Below are positions 34,232 to 45,162 of a stretch of 64,000 bases of DNA, in pieces. The notes below the pieces were generated by a model, which was not told where the DNA came from, did no database searches, and saw only the letters and a list, made by a program, of their open reading frames with translations. The stretch comes from Roseomonas sp. HF4 (GTDB lineage Bacteria > Pseudomonadota > Alphaproteobacteria > Acetobacterales > Acetobacteraceae): the NCBI RefSeq assembly GCF_005222755.1, contig NZ_STGD01000002.1:124001-188000 (forward strand), written 5' to 3'. The translations under genes were made by a program, and so were the position numbers. Numbering within the stretch: position 1 is the first letter of the stretch; every line of letters starts with the position of its first letter.

Positions 34232-35029
34232 TCAGTCCTTCATGTTCACGGCCTGGCGGCCGCGCTGGCCATCGCGCACCTCGAGGGATACCTTCTCGCC
34301 CTGCTGCACGTCCTGCTTGCCGGCGCGCTGCAGCACCGAGGAATGCAGGAACACGTCCTGGCCGCCGTCTTCCGGCGTCACGAAGCCGAAGCCGCGGACC
34401 TGGTCGAACCACTTCACCGTGCCGCTGACATCGTAGGTAGGCCCGCCTTCGTCGCGGCCGAAGTCGCGCCGCGGGGGACGGTCGCCGAAGTCGCGCCGGG
34501 GCGGGCGGTCACCAAACCCACCGCCGGCACCGCCGGCGCCGAAGCCGCCGCCACCGAAGCCACCGCCACCGCCGAAGTCACGGCGCGGGGGGGGACGGTC
34601 GCCGAAGTCGCGCCGGGGTGGGCGGTCACCGAATCCGCCGCCGCCGCCGCCGAAACCGCCACCGCCGCCGAAGTCACGGCGCGGGGGGGGACGGTCGCCG
34701 AAGTCGCGCCGCGGGGGACGGTCGCCGAAGCCACCGCCGCCACCGAAGTCACGGCGCGGCGGGCGCGCACCGGCACCGCCACCTTCGCCACGCTTAAGTT
34801 CGACGATCCGGGTCACGAGGCGGCGGCCCTGGCGGTCCGTTCCGATCTCGCAGACGAGCTTGTCACCCGTGTCGGGCGGCTCGATTCCCGCCTCGGTCAG
34901 GGCCGAGGCATGGAAGAAGACATCGTTGCCGTCGGGTCCAAGGACGAAGCCGAAGCCCTTACGACCATTGTACCACTTCACCTCGGCCTCGATGGGACCG
35001 GAGCCACCCTGGGTATCGAATTCAGACAC
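34232..35029 (-). CDS. double cold-shock-domain RNA-binding protein with Arg/Gly-rich linker
   Basis: 265 residues. Two cold-shock domains lie at the ends, each with both RNA-binding motifs: KGFGFV and VFFHAS in the first (about residues 11-75), RGFGFV and VFLHSS in the second (about 200-265). Between them is a low-complexity stretch of about 110 residues with seven PRRDFG modules spaced by poly-Gly/GGGF runs. The domains bind single-stranded RNA/DNA; the linker resembles RGG/FG segments of RNA-binding proteins. GTG 35029 was taken as start (M/V-SEFDTQGG is the usual type of N-terminus); GTG 35047 would add six residues. A strong terminator follows. Confidence 0.86.
   Translation of the reverse strand: MSEFDTQGGSGPIEAEVKWYNGRKGFGFVLGPDGNDVFFHASALTEAGIEPPDTGDKLVCEIGTDRQGRRLVTRIVELKRGEGGGAGARPPRRDFGGGGGFGDRPPRRDFGDRPPPRRDFGGGGGFGGGGGGFGDRPPRRDFGDRPPPRRDFGGGGGFGGGGFGAGGAGGGFGDRPPRRDFGDRPPRRDFGRDEGGPTYDVSGTVKWFDQVRGFGFVTPEDGGQDVFLHSSVLQRAGKQDVQQGEKVSLEVRDGQRGRQAVNMKD
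34441..34779 (-). repeat. in-frame tandem repeats encoding the PRRDFG/glycine linker
   Basis: Degenerate repeats of two sizes: a short unit encoding DRPPRRDFG (or DRPPPRRDFG) and a roughly 100-bp higher-order unit visible by comparing 34565-34660 with 34663-34760. Length changes in multiples of three would vary linker length without breaking the frame. This is a likely site of slippage or recombination and of assembly error. Confidence 0.75.
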
Positions 35030-35139
35030 GTTCCTGCAGATCCACACAAAACAGGCGATCCTGCGGGATGCAGGGCCGCTGAATGGCAGAATGGCACCAC
35101 GCCGAACCGAAAGCGAGAGAAATCCGGATGGCGGCCCGG

Positions 35140-36402
35140 TTACGCGAATCGGCGCGGATCGAAGGGCTCGATCGGGATCTCGGGCGACCGGCCGGACAGC
35201 AGGTCGGCCACCACCCTGCCCGTCCGCGCGCCGGCGACCAGGCCGGTATGGCCGTGGCCGAAGGCGTGCAGCACGTCCGGCGTTGCCCGCGACGGGCCGA
35301 GGCAGGGCTTGCCGTCGGGCATCGACGGGCGATGGCCGAGCCAGGTCTTCACGCGCGACGCCGGCAGGTCGCGCGGCAGGCCGGGGAAGCAGCGCAGCAG
35401 GTGGTCGCGCAGGATCTCCGCGCGCTTCCAGTTCGGCGCCGCCTCGAGCCCCGCGATCTCGACCTGGCCCGCGCAGCGCAGGCCGCCCGCCGTGCGCATG
35501 ATGGACATCTTGCCGTCCGAGGGCATGAGGCCGTGCCGTGGCGAGACCTCGGGGTCAGCGACCTCGGCGTGGTAGCCGCGCTCGGTCTCGAGCGGCACGA
35601 CATCCCCCGCCGCGGCGGCCAGCGGCTTCGCATGGGCACCGGCGGCGATCACCGCCGCATCGGCCGGCACCTCGCCCCCCTCGGTGCGCACGGCCCGCAG
35701 GCGCCCGCCCTCGATCGCGAAACCGGTCGCCCGGGCGCGGAGATGCGTGGCGCCCTGCCCCACCGCATGGGCCACGAGCGCCGCCGTATAGGCGCCGGGA
35801 TCGGTGCAGTCGCCGCCTTCCTCGACCATCACGCCGAAGGTGTAGCGGCGGTCGAGGTCGGGCTCGCGCTGGCGCAACTCGTCGGCGTCCAGTTCGAGCC
35901 AGCGCACGCCGACGCGATGGCGGATCTCCCAGGCCATCGCTTCCGCCGCGAAGGCGGCGCGGTCCGGATAGACGTAGATCAGGCCGCGACGCTCGATCAG
36001 GTGGCCGACACCGGCTTCCTCCGCCAGCGCCTTGTGCAGCGCAGGCGCGTCGACCACGAGCGGCCGGAGGGCACGCGCGGCTTCCTCCACCCTGTCCCAG
36101 GTCCAGCCGGCGCGGAGGTAGCGGATCAGCCAGGGCGCGACGCGCGGCAGGTAGGACCATCGGATGGCGAGCGGCCCCAGCGGGTCGGCCAGGAAGGAGG
36201 GTATCTTCTTCCAGAGCCCCGGCACGGCCGGGGGAATCACCGACATCGGGCTGAGCCAGCAGCCATTGCCGTAGGATGCCGATTGCTCCCCACCCGGATC
36301 GGCGGGGTCGAGGATCGTGACGCGATGGCCCCGGCGCAGCGCCTCGACCGCCACGCAGGCGCCGACGATGCCGGCGCCGATGACGGCGACGTGGCGGCTC
36401 AT
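35140..36402 (-). CDS. FAD-dependent D-amino-acid dehydrogenase-like oxidoreductase (DadA family)
   Basis: A 420-residue DAO-fold flavoenzyme. The dinucleotide motif VIGAGIVGAC (about residues 7-16) begins the protein; ASYGNGCWLSP near 42-52 and the C-terminal GHGHTGLVAGARTGRVVADLLSG block are typical of DadA. The family oxidises D-amino acids to keto acids, feeding electrons to the respiratory chain. ATG 36402 overlaps the stop of the isomerase gene (4 bp). Whether the true substrate is a D-amino acid, sarcosine-like amine or other imino compound is open; the neighbours suggest a dedicated catabolic trio. Confidence 0.84.
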   Translation of the reverse strand: MSRHVAVIGAGIVGACVAVEALRRGHRVTILDPADPGGEQSASYGNGCWLSPMSVIPPAVPGLWKKIPSFLADPLGPLAIRWSYLPRVAPWLIRYLRAGWTWDRVEEAARALRPLVVDAPALHKALAEEAGVGHLIERRGLIYVYPDRAAFAAEAMAWEIRHRVGVRWLELDADELRQREPDLDRRYTFGVMVEEGGDCTDPGAYTAALVAHAVGQGATHLRARATGFAIEGGRLRAVRTEGGEVPADAAVIAAGAHAKPLAAAAGDVVPLETERGYHAEVADPEVSPRHGLMPSDGKMSIMRTAGGLRCAGQVEIAGLEAAPNWKRAEILRDHLLRCFPGLPRDLPASRVKTWLGHRPSMPDGKPCLGPSRATPDVLHAFGHGHTGLVAGARTGRVVADLLSGRSPEIPIEPFDPRRFA

Positions 36403-37058
36403 GCCGCGCGGATCTTGCCGATGACCTTGGACGGGCCCGACTGCACCTGCTTCCCGCCCAGATGCTGGTCGAGGAAGAACAACCGGTCCTGCCCCCAGAG
36501 CCAGAGGTCGCCGCAAAAGAAGGTAGGCGCGCCGAAGACCCCGCGTGCCACGGCCTCCTGGTTGTTGCGGTCCCATTCGGCGAGCACCGACTGGCTTTCC
36601 TCTTCCCGGTGCAGGGCCTCCCCGGGAAGGCCTTCCTCGCCGGCGATGGCCACGCGCACGCGCGGGTCGGCGATGTCGCGTTCCTCGACCCAGAGGGCGC
36701 GCAGGATGGCGTGGGACAGCGCCATGGCGTCCATGCCCCGTGCCTGCGCCGCCATCACCATGCGCCCGGCCTGGCGCTGGTCCGTCGGCGGATAGTGCCT
36801 GGGCTTCAGCTTGATCGGCATCTCGAGGTGGCGCGACCAGCGGTCGAGTTCCAGCGCGTGGTAGTCCTGCCGCGGCTCGGGCCGCGTACGCAGCGGGATG
36901 CCGCCGGTGTGCTTGATGACCAGGCGGAAGTCATAGGGACGAAGCACCAGCGTCGCCCCGTGGCGCTTCAGGATCGCCGTCAGCTGCGGTCCCGCGAAAT
37001 ACATCCAGGGGCTCGAGAGCGTGTAGAAGCATTCGACGGTCTGGCCCATGTCGGTCAT
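36399..37058 (-). CDS. 2-hydroxychromene-2-carboxylate isomerase-like (DsbA/GST-kappa fold)
   Basis: A 219-residue thioredoxin-fold protein of the HCCA isomerase/DsbA family. The N-terminal FYTLSSPWMYF has serine in place of a redox CxxC (S15/S16), typical for glutathione-dependent isomerases and kappa-class transferases. The C-terminal GVFGAPTFF and WGQDRLFFLD are family hallmarks. It overlaps both neighbours by 4 bp. No naphthalene or other aromatic degradation genes are nearby, so the named reaction is unlikely; a glutathione-dependent step in the same pathway as the flavoenzyme is more plausible. Confidence 0.83.
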   Translation of the reverse strand: MTDMGQTVECFYTLSSPWMYFAGPQLTAILKRHGATLVLRPYDFRLVIKHTGGIPLRTRPEPRQDYHALELDRWSRHLEMPIKLKPRHYPPTDQRQAGRMVMAAQARGMDAMALSHAILRALWVEERDIADPRVRVAIAGEEGLPGEALHREEESQSVLAEWDRNNQEAVARGVFGAPTFFCGDLWLWGQDRLFFLDQHLGGKQVQSGPSKVIGKIRAA

Positions 37059-37459
37059 GCCTTCTGCGAGCGGCCGGGATCATGCCCCGCCAGCAGCGAA
37101 ACATGGGCGGAGACGACGCGCCAGCCGTGTTCGGGCAGGCGCACCATGATCTTGGTTTCGCGGCCGATGAGGCCGGTGCCGATACGTTCGTATTCCAGGT
37201 GCGTGCAGGCGAAGTCGCGCCCGAAGGCGGTGATGTGCACCTTGCGCGTGATGCGCGGCGCGTAGGACTTCACCGTGGCGCGAAAGGCGCGGATGGCGTC
37301 GATCCCGAACAGTATCTCGGTGACGCCGAAGCGGACGGTGCGCGGGTCCGGCCAGAATGAGGCATCGAGCACGTCGGTGTCGTTGCCGGCGATGGCCGCC
37401 TCGTAGCGGTCGAAGACGGCGCGGGCCTCGGCGATGACTTCGGGATTGTCGATGTCCAT
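37055..37459 (-). CDS. hpxZ: HpxZ/AtzH-like DUF3225 protein (NTF2 fold)
   Basis: A 134-residue protein of the DUF3225 family, small NTF2-like proteins associated with amidases and oxalurate catabolism. Motifs: the start MDIDNPEVIAEA, RYEAAIAGNDTDVLDASFW, and GRETKIMVRLPEHGWRVVSAHVS. ATG 37459 matches the usual start; the frame extends 15 residues upstream. It is first in a translationally coupled trio with the isomerase and the flavoenzyme. No AtzE/AtzF-like amidase is close, which is unusual for the family. Confidence 0.84.
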   Translation of the reverse strand: MDIDNPEVIAEARAVFDRYEAAIAGNDTDVLDASFWPDPRTVRFGVTEILFGIDAIRAFRATVKSYAPRITRKVHITAFGRDFACTHLEYERIGTGLIGRETKIMVRLPEHGWRVVSAHVSLLAGHDPGRSQKA

Positions 37460-37496
37460 GGCCCGGGCGGAACCTCCGTCAGCGCGCCCCGGGTGG

Positions 37497-38051
37497 TCAT
37501 TCACCCGACGACGATCCAGTGATACCGCGGGTATCGAGATGCGTGAAGGAGAGCCCGTAGGCCTTCACATAGCCGCGGAAGGTGAACCAGCAGCCGAGCG
37601 GGCCCGCGCCCCATTTCCGCGGCAGTTCGCCGAACGGGATGTTGCCCTTCGAGATCCTGATCGCCTTCCGCTCGAAAGACAGGGCGCTGTAGAACCAGCG
37701 ATCGTTCTCCCATTCGCGGAGCCTGGCCTTGACCGTCTCGGGCTTGACGCCCGACACCTGGAAATCGATCGCGGTGAAGGCCTGGTGCTGGCTGAGCGGC
37801 GCCCGCCCCTTGTTCTTCTCGGGGTCGTTGTAGGCTTCCGTCCGGTAGCCGCTGATGAGCTTGATGGAGGCGCCGAACTCGTCGCGCAACGCGTCGAGCA
37901 CGACGATCGTGGGCACGATGTTGTGCCACATGCCGATGGGTGGCGGCCCATTGCCCTTGCGGTAGCGCCCGACCAGCAATTCGTCGGCATTGAAGTTCTT
38001 CAGGCCGATCGAGGCCACGAAGGCCTCGAACTTCGTCTTGTCGAACGACAT
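37497..38051 (-). CDS. M15-type D-Ala-D-Ala carboxypeptidase-like protein
   Basis: A 184-residue protein with the zinc-site pattern of peptidase family M15: the GYRTEAYN segment, SQHQAFTAIDF giving H89 and D96, and FTHLDTRG giving H171. Such enzymes trim peptidoglycan peptides; similar proteins occur as phage endolysins and as cellular carboxypeptidases. No signal peptide is seen, so it may be cytoplasmic or need a partner for export. No phage genes flank it. The start at ATG 38051 has gaggaac upstream. It lies 37 bp before hpxZ. Confidence 0.76.
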   Translation of the reverse strand: MSFDKTKFEAFVASIGLKNFNADELLVGRYRKGNGPPPIGMWHNIVPTIVVLDALRDEFGASIKLISGYRTEAYNDPEKNKGRAPLSQHQAFTAIDFQVSGVKPETVKARLREWENDRWFYSALSFERKAIRISKGNIPFGELPRKWGAGPLGCWFTFRGYVKAYGLSFTHLDTRGITGSSSGE

Positions 38052-38216
38052 TCGCTGTTCCTCCCGTTCGCGGGCTTCGCCCGTCGTTGTCCCGGCCTTA
38101 CCCCTACAGGGACAGGCCGGGCGGGAGGCATGCAATACATCACAGGCTTCGCATCCATCGGCATGGAAAAAGGCCGGGCATGGAGCCCGGCCTTTCCCGC
38201 AGACACGACGGGGCGG

Positions 38217-39008
38217 TCAGCCCGCGGCGGCGAGCGCCCGCTTCGCCATCACGCCCACGAGATGCGCCCGGTATTCGGCGCTGCCGTGGATGTCGGCGTT
38301 CAGCCCGTCCGGCGACTGGCTGATGCCGGCCAGCGCGTCGGCCGACCAGTTGGCGGCCAGCGCCTTCTCCATGTCGGCCTGGCGGAAGACGCAGGGGCCG
38401 GCGCCGTTTACCGCGACCCGGACCGCACCGCCCGCCTTCGACACGAAGACGCCGGCCATGACGTAGCGGCTGGCCGGGTTCTTCATCTTGGCGTAGCCGG
38501 CCTTGTCGACGATCGGGAACTCGACCGCGACCAGGATCTCGTCGGCCTCCAGCGCGGTCGTGAACATGCCGAGGAAGAAGTCGTCGGCCGCGATCTTGCG
38601 CTTACTCGTGTGCACGGTGGCGCCGAGGCCGAGCACCGCCGCCGGGTAGTCCGCCGCCGGGTCGTTGTTCGAGACCGAGCCGCCGATCGTGCCGCGGTTG
38701 CGCACCTGCACGTCGCCGATGTGCCCGGCCATGTAGGCCAGCGCCGGGATGGCGGCGGCGACCTCGGCGTTGGTCGCGACCTCGACATGGCGCGTCAGCG
38801 CGCCGACGACGATGGCGTTGCCCTGCCTGCGGATGCCCTTCATCTCGGCGATCCCGGACAGATCCACCAGCGCGGACGGCCTGTTCAGCCTGTGCTTCAG
38901 CGCCGGCAGCAGCGTGTGCCCGCCGGAGATGGCCTTCGTATCGGGGTCGGCCAGCAGCTTGACGGCATCGGCGACCGAAGCGGGCTTGTGATACGCGAAA
39001 TCATACAT
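38217..39008 (-). CDS. FAD subunit of a xanthine dehydrogenase/CO dehydrogenase-type hydroxylase (CoxM-like)
   Basis: A 263-residue medium subunit carrying FAD between the iron-sulfur and molybdenum subunits. FAD-binding motifs are visible: SGGHTLLPALKHRL (28-41) and NRGTIGGSVSNNDPAADYPA (about 104-123). The length is a little below the usual 265-290. It is the third gene of the S-L-M set and lies 84 bp after the large subunit. The substrate is determined by the large subunit. Confidence 0.87.
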   Translation of the reverse strand: MYDFAYHKPASVADAVKLLADPDTKAISGGHTLLPALKHRLNRPSALVDLSGIAEMKGIRRQGNAIVVGALTRHVEVATNAEVAAAIPALAYMAGHIGDVQVRNRGTIGGSVSNNDPAADYPAAVLGLGATVHTSKRKIAADDFFLGMFTTALEADEILVAVEFPIVDKAGYAKMKNPASRYVMAGVFVSKAGGAVRVAVNGAGPCVFRQADMEKALAANWSADALAGISQSPDGLNADIHGSAEYRAHLVGVMAKRALAAAG

Positions 39009-39092
39009 CCTGTTTGCTCCTTGCGTCGCTGGCCGGCCGATTCACGCCTCCAGGCCCCATTGGCCCTCCGGCGATCGGACGGCGGCTATCCC

Positions 39093-41483
39093 CTACTCCG
39101 CCGCCATCCGGCGGCCGCCATTGATGATCCGCCAGATCTTGGACGGCGTGGCCGGCATGTCCAGGCTGCGCACGCCGTAGTCGCGCAGCGCATCCACCAC
39201 CGCGTTGATGACGGCGGGCGGGGAACCGATCGCCCCCACTTCCCCGCAGCCCTTCACGCCGAGCGGATTGTGCGTGCAGAGCGTGGTGTGCGTCGCCACC
39301 GACACCGGCGCGAGGTCATCCGCACGCGGCATGGTGTAGTCCATCATGGACCCCGACAGCAGCTGGCCGTTCGCGTCGTAGACGCAGGTCTCAAGCAGCG
39401 CCTGGCCGATGCCCTGGGCGATGCCACCCTGCACCTGGCCTTCCACGATCATCGGATTGATCACGCGCCCGACATCGTCGACCGCCGTGAAGTTCACCAT
39501 AGAGACCTTGCCCGTGTCGGGGTCGATCTCGACCTCGGCGATGTGGCAGCCGCCGGGATAGGTGAAGTTCTTCGGGTCGTAGAAGGCGGTCTCGTCCAGA
39601 CCGGGTTCCAGTTCCTCGATCGGGTAATTGTGCGGCACGTAGGCGGCCACCGAGATGTCGACAAGCGCCTTGGTCTTGTCCGTGCCGGCGACGCGGAAGG
39701 TGCCGCGCTCGAACTCGATGTCGTCGACCGAGGCCTCCATCAGGTGGGCGGCGATGCGCTTGCCCTTGGCGATGATCTTGTCCATCGCCTTCATCATCGC
39801 GGAGCCGCCGACCGCGAGGCTGCGCGACCCGTAGGTGCCCATTCCGAAGGGCACCTTGGCCGTGTCGCCGTGCACCACGTCCACCTGCGCGATCGGCACG
39901 CCGAGCTTGTCGGCCACCAGCTGCGCAAAGGTCGTCTCGTGGCCCTGGCCGTGGCTGTGCGCGCCGGTCAGGACAGTGACGCTGCCGGTCGGGTGAACCC
40001 GGATGGTGCCGACTTCGTACAAGCCGGCGCGTGCGCCCAGGCTGCCCACGACCGCCGAAGGCGCGATGCCGCAGGCCTCGAGGTAGGTGGAGATACCGAT
40101 GCCGCGCAGCTTCCCGCGCTTCTCGGACTCCGCGCGCCGCGCCTCGAAGCCGGCCCAGTCGGACGCGACCAGCGCCTGGTCGAGCGTCGCGTGGTAGTTG
40201 CCGCTGTCGTATTGTAGTGCGACCGGCGTCTGGTAGGGGAAGGCGTCCGTCGGGATGAAGTTGCGGCGGCGGAGGTCGACACGGTCGATGCCCGTCTCCT
40301 GCGCCGCGACATCCATCAGGCGCTCCAGCAGGAAGGTCGCTTCCGGCCGTCCGGCGCCGCGATAGGCATCGACCGGGACGGTGTTGGTGAAGACCGCCTT
40401 CACCTCGCAGTAGATGACGGGCGTGGTGTATACGCCGGCCAGAAGCGTGGCGTAGAGGTAGGTCGGCACGCAGGGCGCGAAGGTTGAGAGATACGCGCCC
40501 ATGTTCGCCTGGGTATGCACGCGCAGGCCCAGGATCTTGCCGTTCGCGTCGAGCGCCAGCTCCGCCTTCGAGACGTGGTCGCGCCCATGCGCGTCCGACA
40601 TGAAGGATTCCGAGCGGTCGGCCGTCCACTTGACCGGGCGCCCCAGCTTGCCGGCGGACCAGGTGACGATCGCTTCCTCGGCATAGTGGTAGATTTTCGA
40701 GCCGAAGCCGCCGCCCACGTCGGGAGCCACGACGCGCAACTTGCTCTCGGGGATGTGCAGTACGTTGGCACCCATCAGCAGCCGGATGACGTGCGGGTTC
40801 TGGCTGGTGGTGTGGAGCGTGTACTCGCCCGTCGTGCGGTCGAATTCGCCGAGCGCGGCGCGCGGCTCCATCGCATTCGGGATCAGGCGGTTGTTCACGA
40901 GGTCGAGGGAGACGACCTTGGCGGCACCCGCGAAGGCCGCGTCCACCACCGCCTTGTCGCCGATGTGCCAGTCGTAGCAGAGGTTGCCCGCCACGCCGTC
41001 ATGGATCGCGGGCGCGCCGGGCTTCTGCGCATCGGCCATGGTGGCGGCCGCCTGCAGCACCTCATAGTCGACCGCGATGGCCTCGGCCGCGTCGCGCGCC
41101 TGTTCGCGCGTCGCGGCGATGGCGACGGCGACCGGGTCGCCGACATGGCGCACCTTCTCATGCGCCAGCACGGGGTGTGGCGGCTCGGCCATGGGCGAGC
41201 CGTCCTTGTTGTGGATCTGCCAGCCGCAGGGCAGGCCGCCGAGGTTGTCGCGCGCCATGTCGGCGCCGGTGTAGACGGCGACCACGCCCGGCATCTTCGC
41301 CGCGGCGGCGGTGTCCACGCCCTTGATGCGCGCATGGGCGTGCGGGCTGCGCAGGATCCAGGCATGCAGCTGGCCCTGGCGGTTGAAGTCGTCCGTATAG
41401 GCGCCGCGGCCCTGGAGGAAGCGGAAATCCTCCTTCCGCCGCACGCTCGCGCCGATGCCTTCGAAGGGTGCCGCCACGTTCAT
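39093..41483 (-). CDS. molybdopterin-binding large subunit, CoxL form II-like
   Basis: A 796-residue molybdenum hydroxylase catalytic subunit. The N-terminal [23 protein letters not shown] is typical. The active-site loop reads AYRGAGR (373-379). True aerobic CO dehydrogenases (form I) have AYRCSFR with a copper-binding cysteine; AYRGAGR marks form II enzymes of unknown or diverse substrate. The catalytic glutamate is in [14 protein letters not shown] (E748). Other molybdopterin contacts include VGGGFGSKI and [13 protein letters not shown]. It hydroxylates some heterocycle or aldehyde. No maturation genes (coxDEFG) are in the window. Confidence 0.9.
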   Translation of the reverse strand: MNVAAPFEGIGASVRRKEDFRFLQGRGAYTDDFNRQGQLHAWILRSPHAHARIKGVDTAAAAKMPGVVAVYTGADMARDNLGGLPCGWQIHNKDGSPMAEPPHPVLAHEKVRHVGDPVAVAIAATREQARDAAEAIAVDYEVLQAAATMADAQKPGAPAIHDGVAGNLCYDWHIGDKAVVDAAFAGAAKVVSLDLVNNRLIPNAMEPRAALGEFDRTTGEYTLHTTSQNPHVIRLLMGANVLHIPESKLRVVAPDVGGGFGSKIYHYAEEAIVTWSAGKLGRPVKWTADRSESFMSDAHGRDHVSKAELALDANGKILGLRVHTQANMGAYLSTFAPCVPTYLYATLLAGVYTTPVIYCEVKAVFTNTVPVDAYRGAGRPEATFLLERLMDVAAQETGIDRVDLRRRNFIPTDAFPYQTPVALQYDSGNYHATLDQALVASDWAGFEARRAESEKRGKLRGIGISTYLEACGIAPSAVVGSLGARAGLYEVGTIRVHPTGSVTVLTGAHSHGQGHETTFAQLVADKLGVPIAQVDVVHGDTAKVPFGMGTYGSRSLAVGGSAMMKAMDKIIAKGKRIAAHLMEASVDDIEFERGTFRVAGTDKTKALVDISVAAYVPHNYPIEELEPGLDETAFYDPKNFTYPGGCHIAEVEIDPDTGKVSMVNFTAVDDVGRVINPMIVEGQVQGGIAQGIGQALLETCVYDANGQLLSGSMMDYTMPRADDLAPVSVATHTTLCTHNPLGVKGCGEVGAIGSPPAVINAVVDALRDYGVRSLDMPATPSKIWRIINGGRRMAAE

Positions 41484-41580
41484 GGCCTGTTGCCTCTCCC
41501 ACGGATTGTTCTTGCTGGCCCGGGATTTGCCAGGCCGGGTCTTGGGGGCGCGGCCAACGGCGCGCGCCCCGGGGTCGTCG

Positions 41581-42084
<504 letters not shown>

Positions 42085-42210
42085 CGCGCGTCTCCCCAGA
42101 AAGTCTGTTGGATGTCGGGCATGTGGCGCCCGGCTGTCGGGGCGCAAGCCTCGCCTTCCAGCCGGGGCTTCGTCAAGCGGGGAGCGAGCGGCGCCCGCCC
42201 CCCGGCAGCA

Positions 42211-43238
42211 TCAGTGGTGCGCGATGACCGCTGCGCCGCGGGCGCCCGCCAGTGGGTTCTCGGCCGCCGGCCGGTCATGCAGGTGGCAGGCCGCCCAATG
42301 GCCCTCCTCGGTCTGGCGCAGCTGGGGCTCGTCCTTGCTGCACCGGTCGAAGGCGTAGGGGCAGCGGGTGTGGAAGCGGCAGCCCTTGGGCGGATTGATC
42401 GGCGACGGCACGTCGCCCTTCAGGATGATGCGTTCCCGCTGGGCGCCGGGCTCGGGCACCGGGACGGCCGAGAGCAGCGCCTCGGTGTAGGGATGCTTCG
42501 GCGCGGAGAAGAGTTCGCGCTTGGGCGCCACCTCGACGATCTTGCCGAGGTACATCACCGCAACGCGATGCGTCATGTGCTCCACGATCGCGAGGTCGTG
42601 GCTGATGAACAGCATCGCGAGCCCGAGCTCCTTCTGCAGGTCCTGCAGCAGGTTCACGATCTGTGCCTTCACCGACACGTCGAGCGCCGAGACCGCCTCG
42701 TCGCAGATGATGAGGTCAGGTTCGGCGGCCAGGGCGCGAGCGATGCAGATGCGCTGCCGCTGCCCGCCCGAGAATTCGTGCGGCCAGCGGCCGACCGCGT
42801 CGCGCGGCAGGCGAACCCGGTCCATCAGGTCGCCCACGCGGCGCTCGATATCCGCCGCATCCGTCGCCAGGCCGAAGTTCCGGATCGGCTCGGCCAGGAT
42901 GTCGCGCACCCGCATGCGCGGGTTCAGCGAGGAGAACGGGTCCTGGAAGACCACCTGCATCCGTCGCCGCAACGGGCGCAGCGTGCCCGCCGCCATGTCG
43001 TCGATCCGCTTGCCGTCCAGGATCACCTGCCCGCCGGTGATGTCGAACAGCTTGAGGATGGCCTTGCCGACGGTCGACTTGCCGCAGCCGGACTCGCCCA
43101 CGAGCGACAGCGTCTCCCCCTTCGCGATGGAGAAGGAGACGCCGTCCACCGCAAAGACGGAGCCGGTGCGCCCGCCGAAGAAGCCGCCATGGATCGGGAA
43201 GTACTTCTTGAGGTCGTTGACCTCGAGGATGGGGGTGC

Positions 43239-43242
<4 letters not shown>
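42211..43242 (-). CDS. dppF: dipeptide/oligopeptide ABC transporter ATP-binding protein (DppF/OppF)
   Basis: A 343-residue ATPase with intact motifs: Walker [10 protein letters not shown], signature SGGQRQRI, Walker [13 protein letters not shown] and the switch histidine in FISHDL. The C-terminal oligopeptide-type extension has the cysteine-rich segment [14 protein letters not shown]. It is the partner of DppD, whose stop it overlaps by 4 bp, and the last gene of the transport cassette. Confidence 0.9.
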
Positions 43243-44228
<986 letters not shown>

Positions 44229-44232
44229 GGTC

Positions 44233-45162
44233 TCAGATCCTCTTGGCCATGCGCGGGTCGAGCGCGTCGCGCAGACCGTCACCGAGCAGGTTCACGGCGA
44301 GCACGGTCACCGACAGGAAGACGGCCGGGAAGAACACGATGTAGGGCTTCACCTGCCAGAGCGCGCGGCCCTCGGCCATGATGTTGCCCCACGACGGGAT
44401 GGTCGGCGGCGTGCCCGCGCCGATGAAGGACAGGATCGATTCCACGATCATCGCGGAGGCGCAGACATAGGTCGCCTGCACCGTCATCGGCGCCACGGTG
44501 TTGGGCAGGATGTGGCGCCAGATGATGACCGGCGTGCGCGTGCCGGCCGCGACAGCCGCATCGACGTAAGGCTGTTCGCGCAGCGACAGCACCACGCCGC
44601 GCACGAGGCGCGAGACGCGCGGCACCTCGGCGATGGTGATGGCGATGATGACGTTGCCGACGGAGCCACGCGTCAGCGCCATCAGCGCGATGGCGAGCAG
44701 GATGGACGGGATCGACATCATCCCGTCCATGATCCGCATGATGATGCCGTCCGCCCACCGCACGAAGCCCGAGACGAGGCCGATGGTCAGCCCGATGACG
44801 GAGGCGAGGATCGCGACCGCGAAGCCCACCAGCAGGGAGACGCGCGCGCCGTAGATGACGCGCGAATAGACGTCGCGGCCCAACATGTCGGTGCCGAACC
44901 AATAGAGCGCGGAGGGCTCGCGCGTGCGCCGCGCCGGCGCGAGCGCGGTCGGATCCACGGTCCAGAACAGCGGCGCGAAGACCGCGACGAAGACCATCAG
45001 CAGCACGATGCCGCCGCCGACGGCGATCGACGGGTTGCGCCACATGAAGCCCCAGAGACCCGTGCGGGTCTTCACCGGAGGCATGATGTCGCGCGTGGGC
45101 TCGGCGGCCCGGACGCTGTCCGGCGTGACCGTCGCCGGATCGAGGACGGAAGCGGAGGCCAT
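44233..45162 (-). CDS. dppC: dipeptide ABC transporter permease (DppC)
   Basis: A 309-residue inner-membrane permease with an N-terminal cytoplasmic tail, an OppC_N helix, a periplasmic segment ([19 protein letters not shown]) and five more helices. The ATPase-coupling EAA loop reads [20 protein letters not shown]. Its start and the dppB stop share one base (TGATG). Confidence 0.9.
   Translation of the reverse strand: MASASVLDPATVTPDSVRAAEPTRDIMPPVKTRTGLWGFMWRNPSIAVGGGIVLLMVFVAVFAPLFWTVDPTALAPARRTREPSALYWFGTDMLGRDVYSRVIYGARVSLLVGFAVAILASVIGLTIGLVSGFVRWADGIIMRIMDGMMSIPSILLAIALMALTRGSVGNVIIAITIAEVPRVSRLVRGVVLSLREQPYVDAAVAAGTRTPVIIWRHILPNTVAPMTVQATYVCASAMIVESILSFIGAGTPPTIPSWGNIMAEGRALWQVKPYIVFFPAVFLSVTVLAVNLLGDGLRDALDPRMAKRI

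Noticed and set aside
34441..34779. Repeat tract considered as a CRISPR-like array
   Set aside because: Repeats are coding, in frame, variable in spacing and lack unique spacers; they encode the glycine-rich linker.
37497..38051. Prophage endolysin
   Set aside because: The protein is M15-like, but no phage structural, lysis or integrase genes are nearby and its codon use looks like that of its neighbours.
37434..40217. Plus-strand open frame of over 900 codons opposite the peptidase and CoxM/CoxL-like genes
   Set aside because: The translation is His/Arg/Asp/Val-rich antisense of recognised enzymes and has no own start signal or domain.
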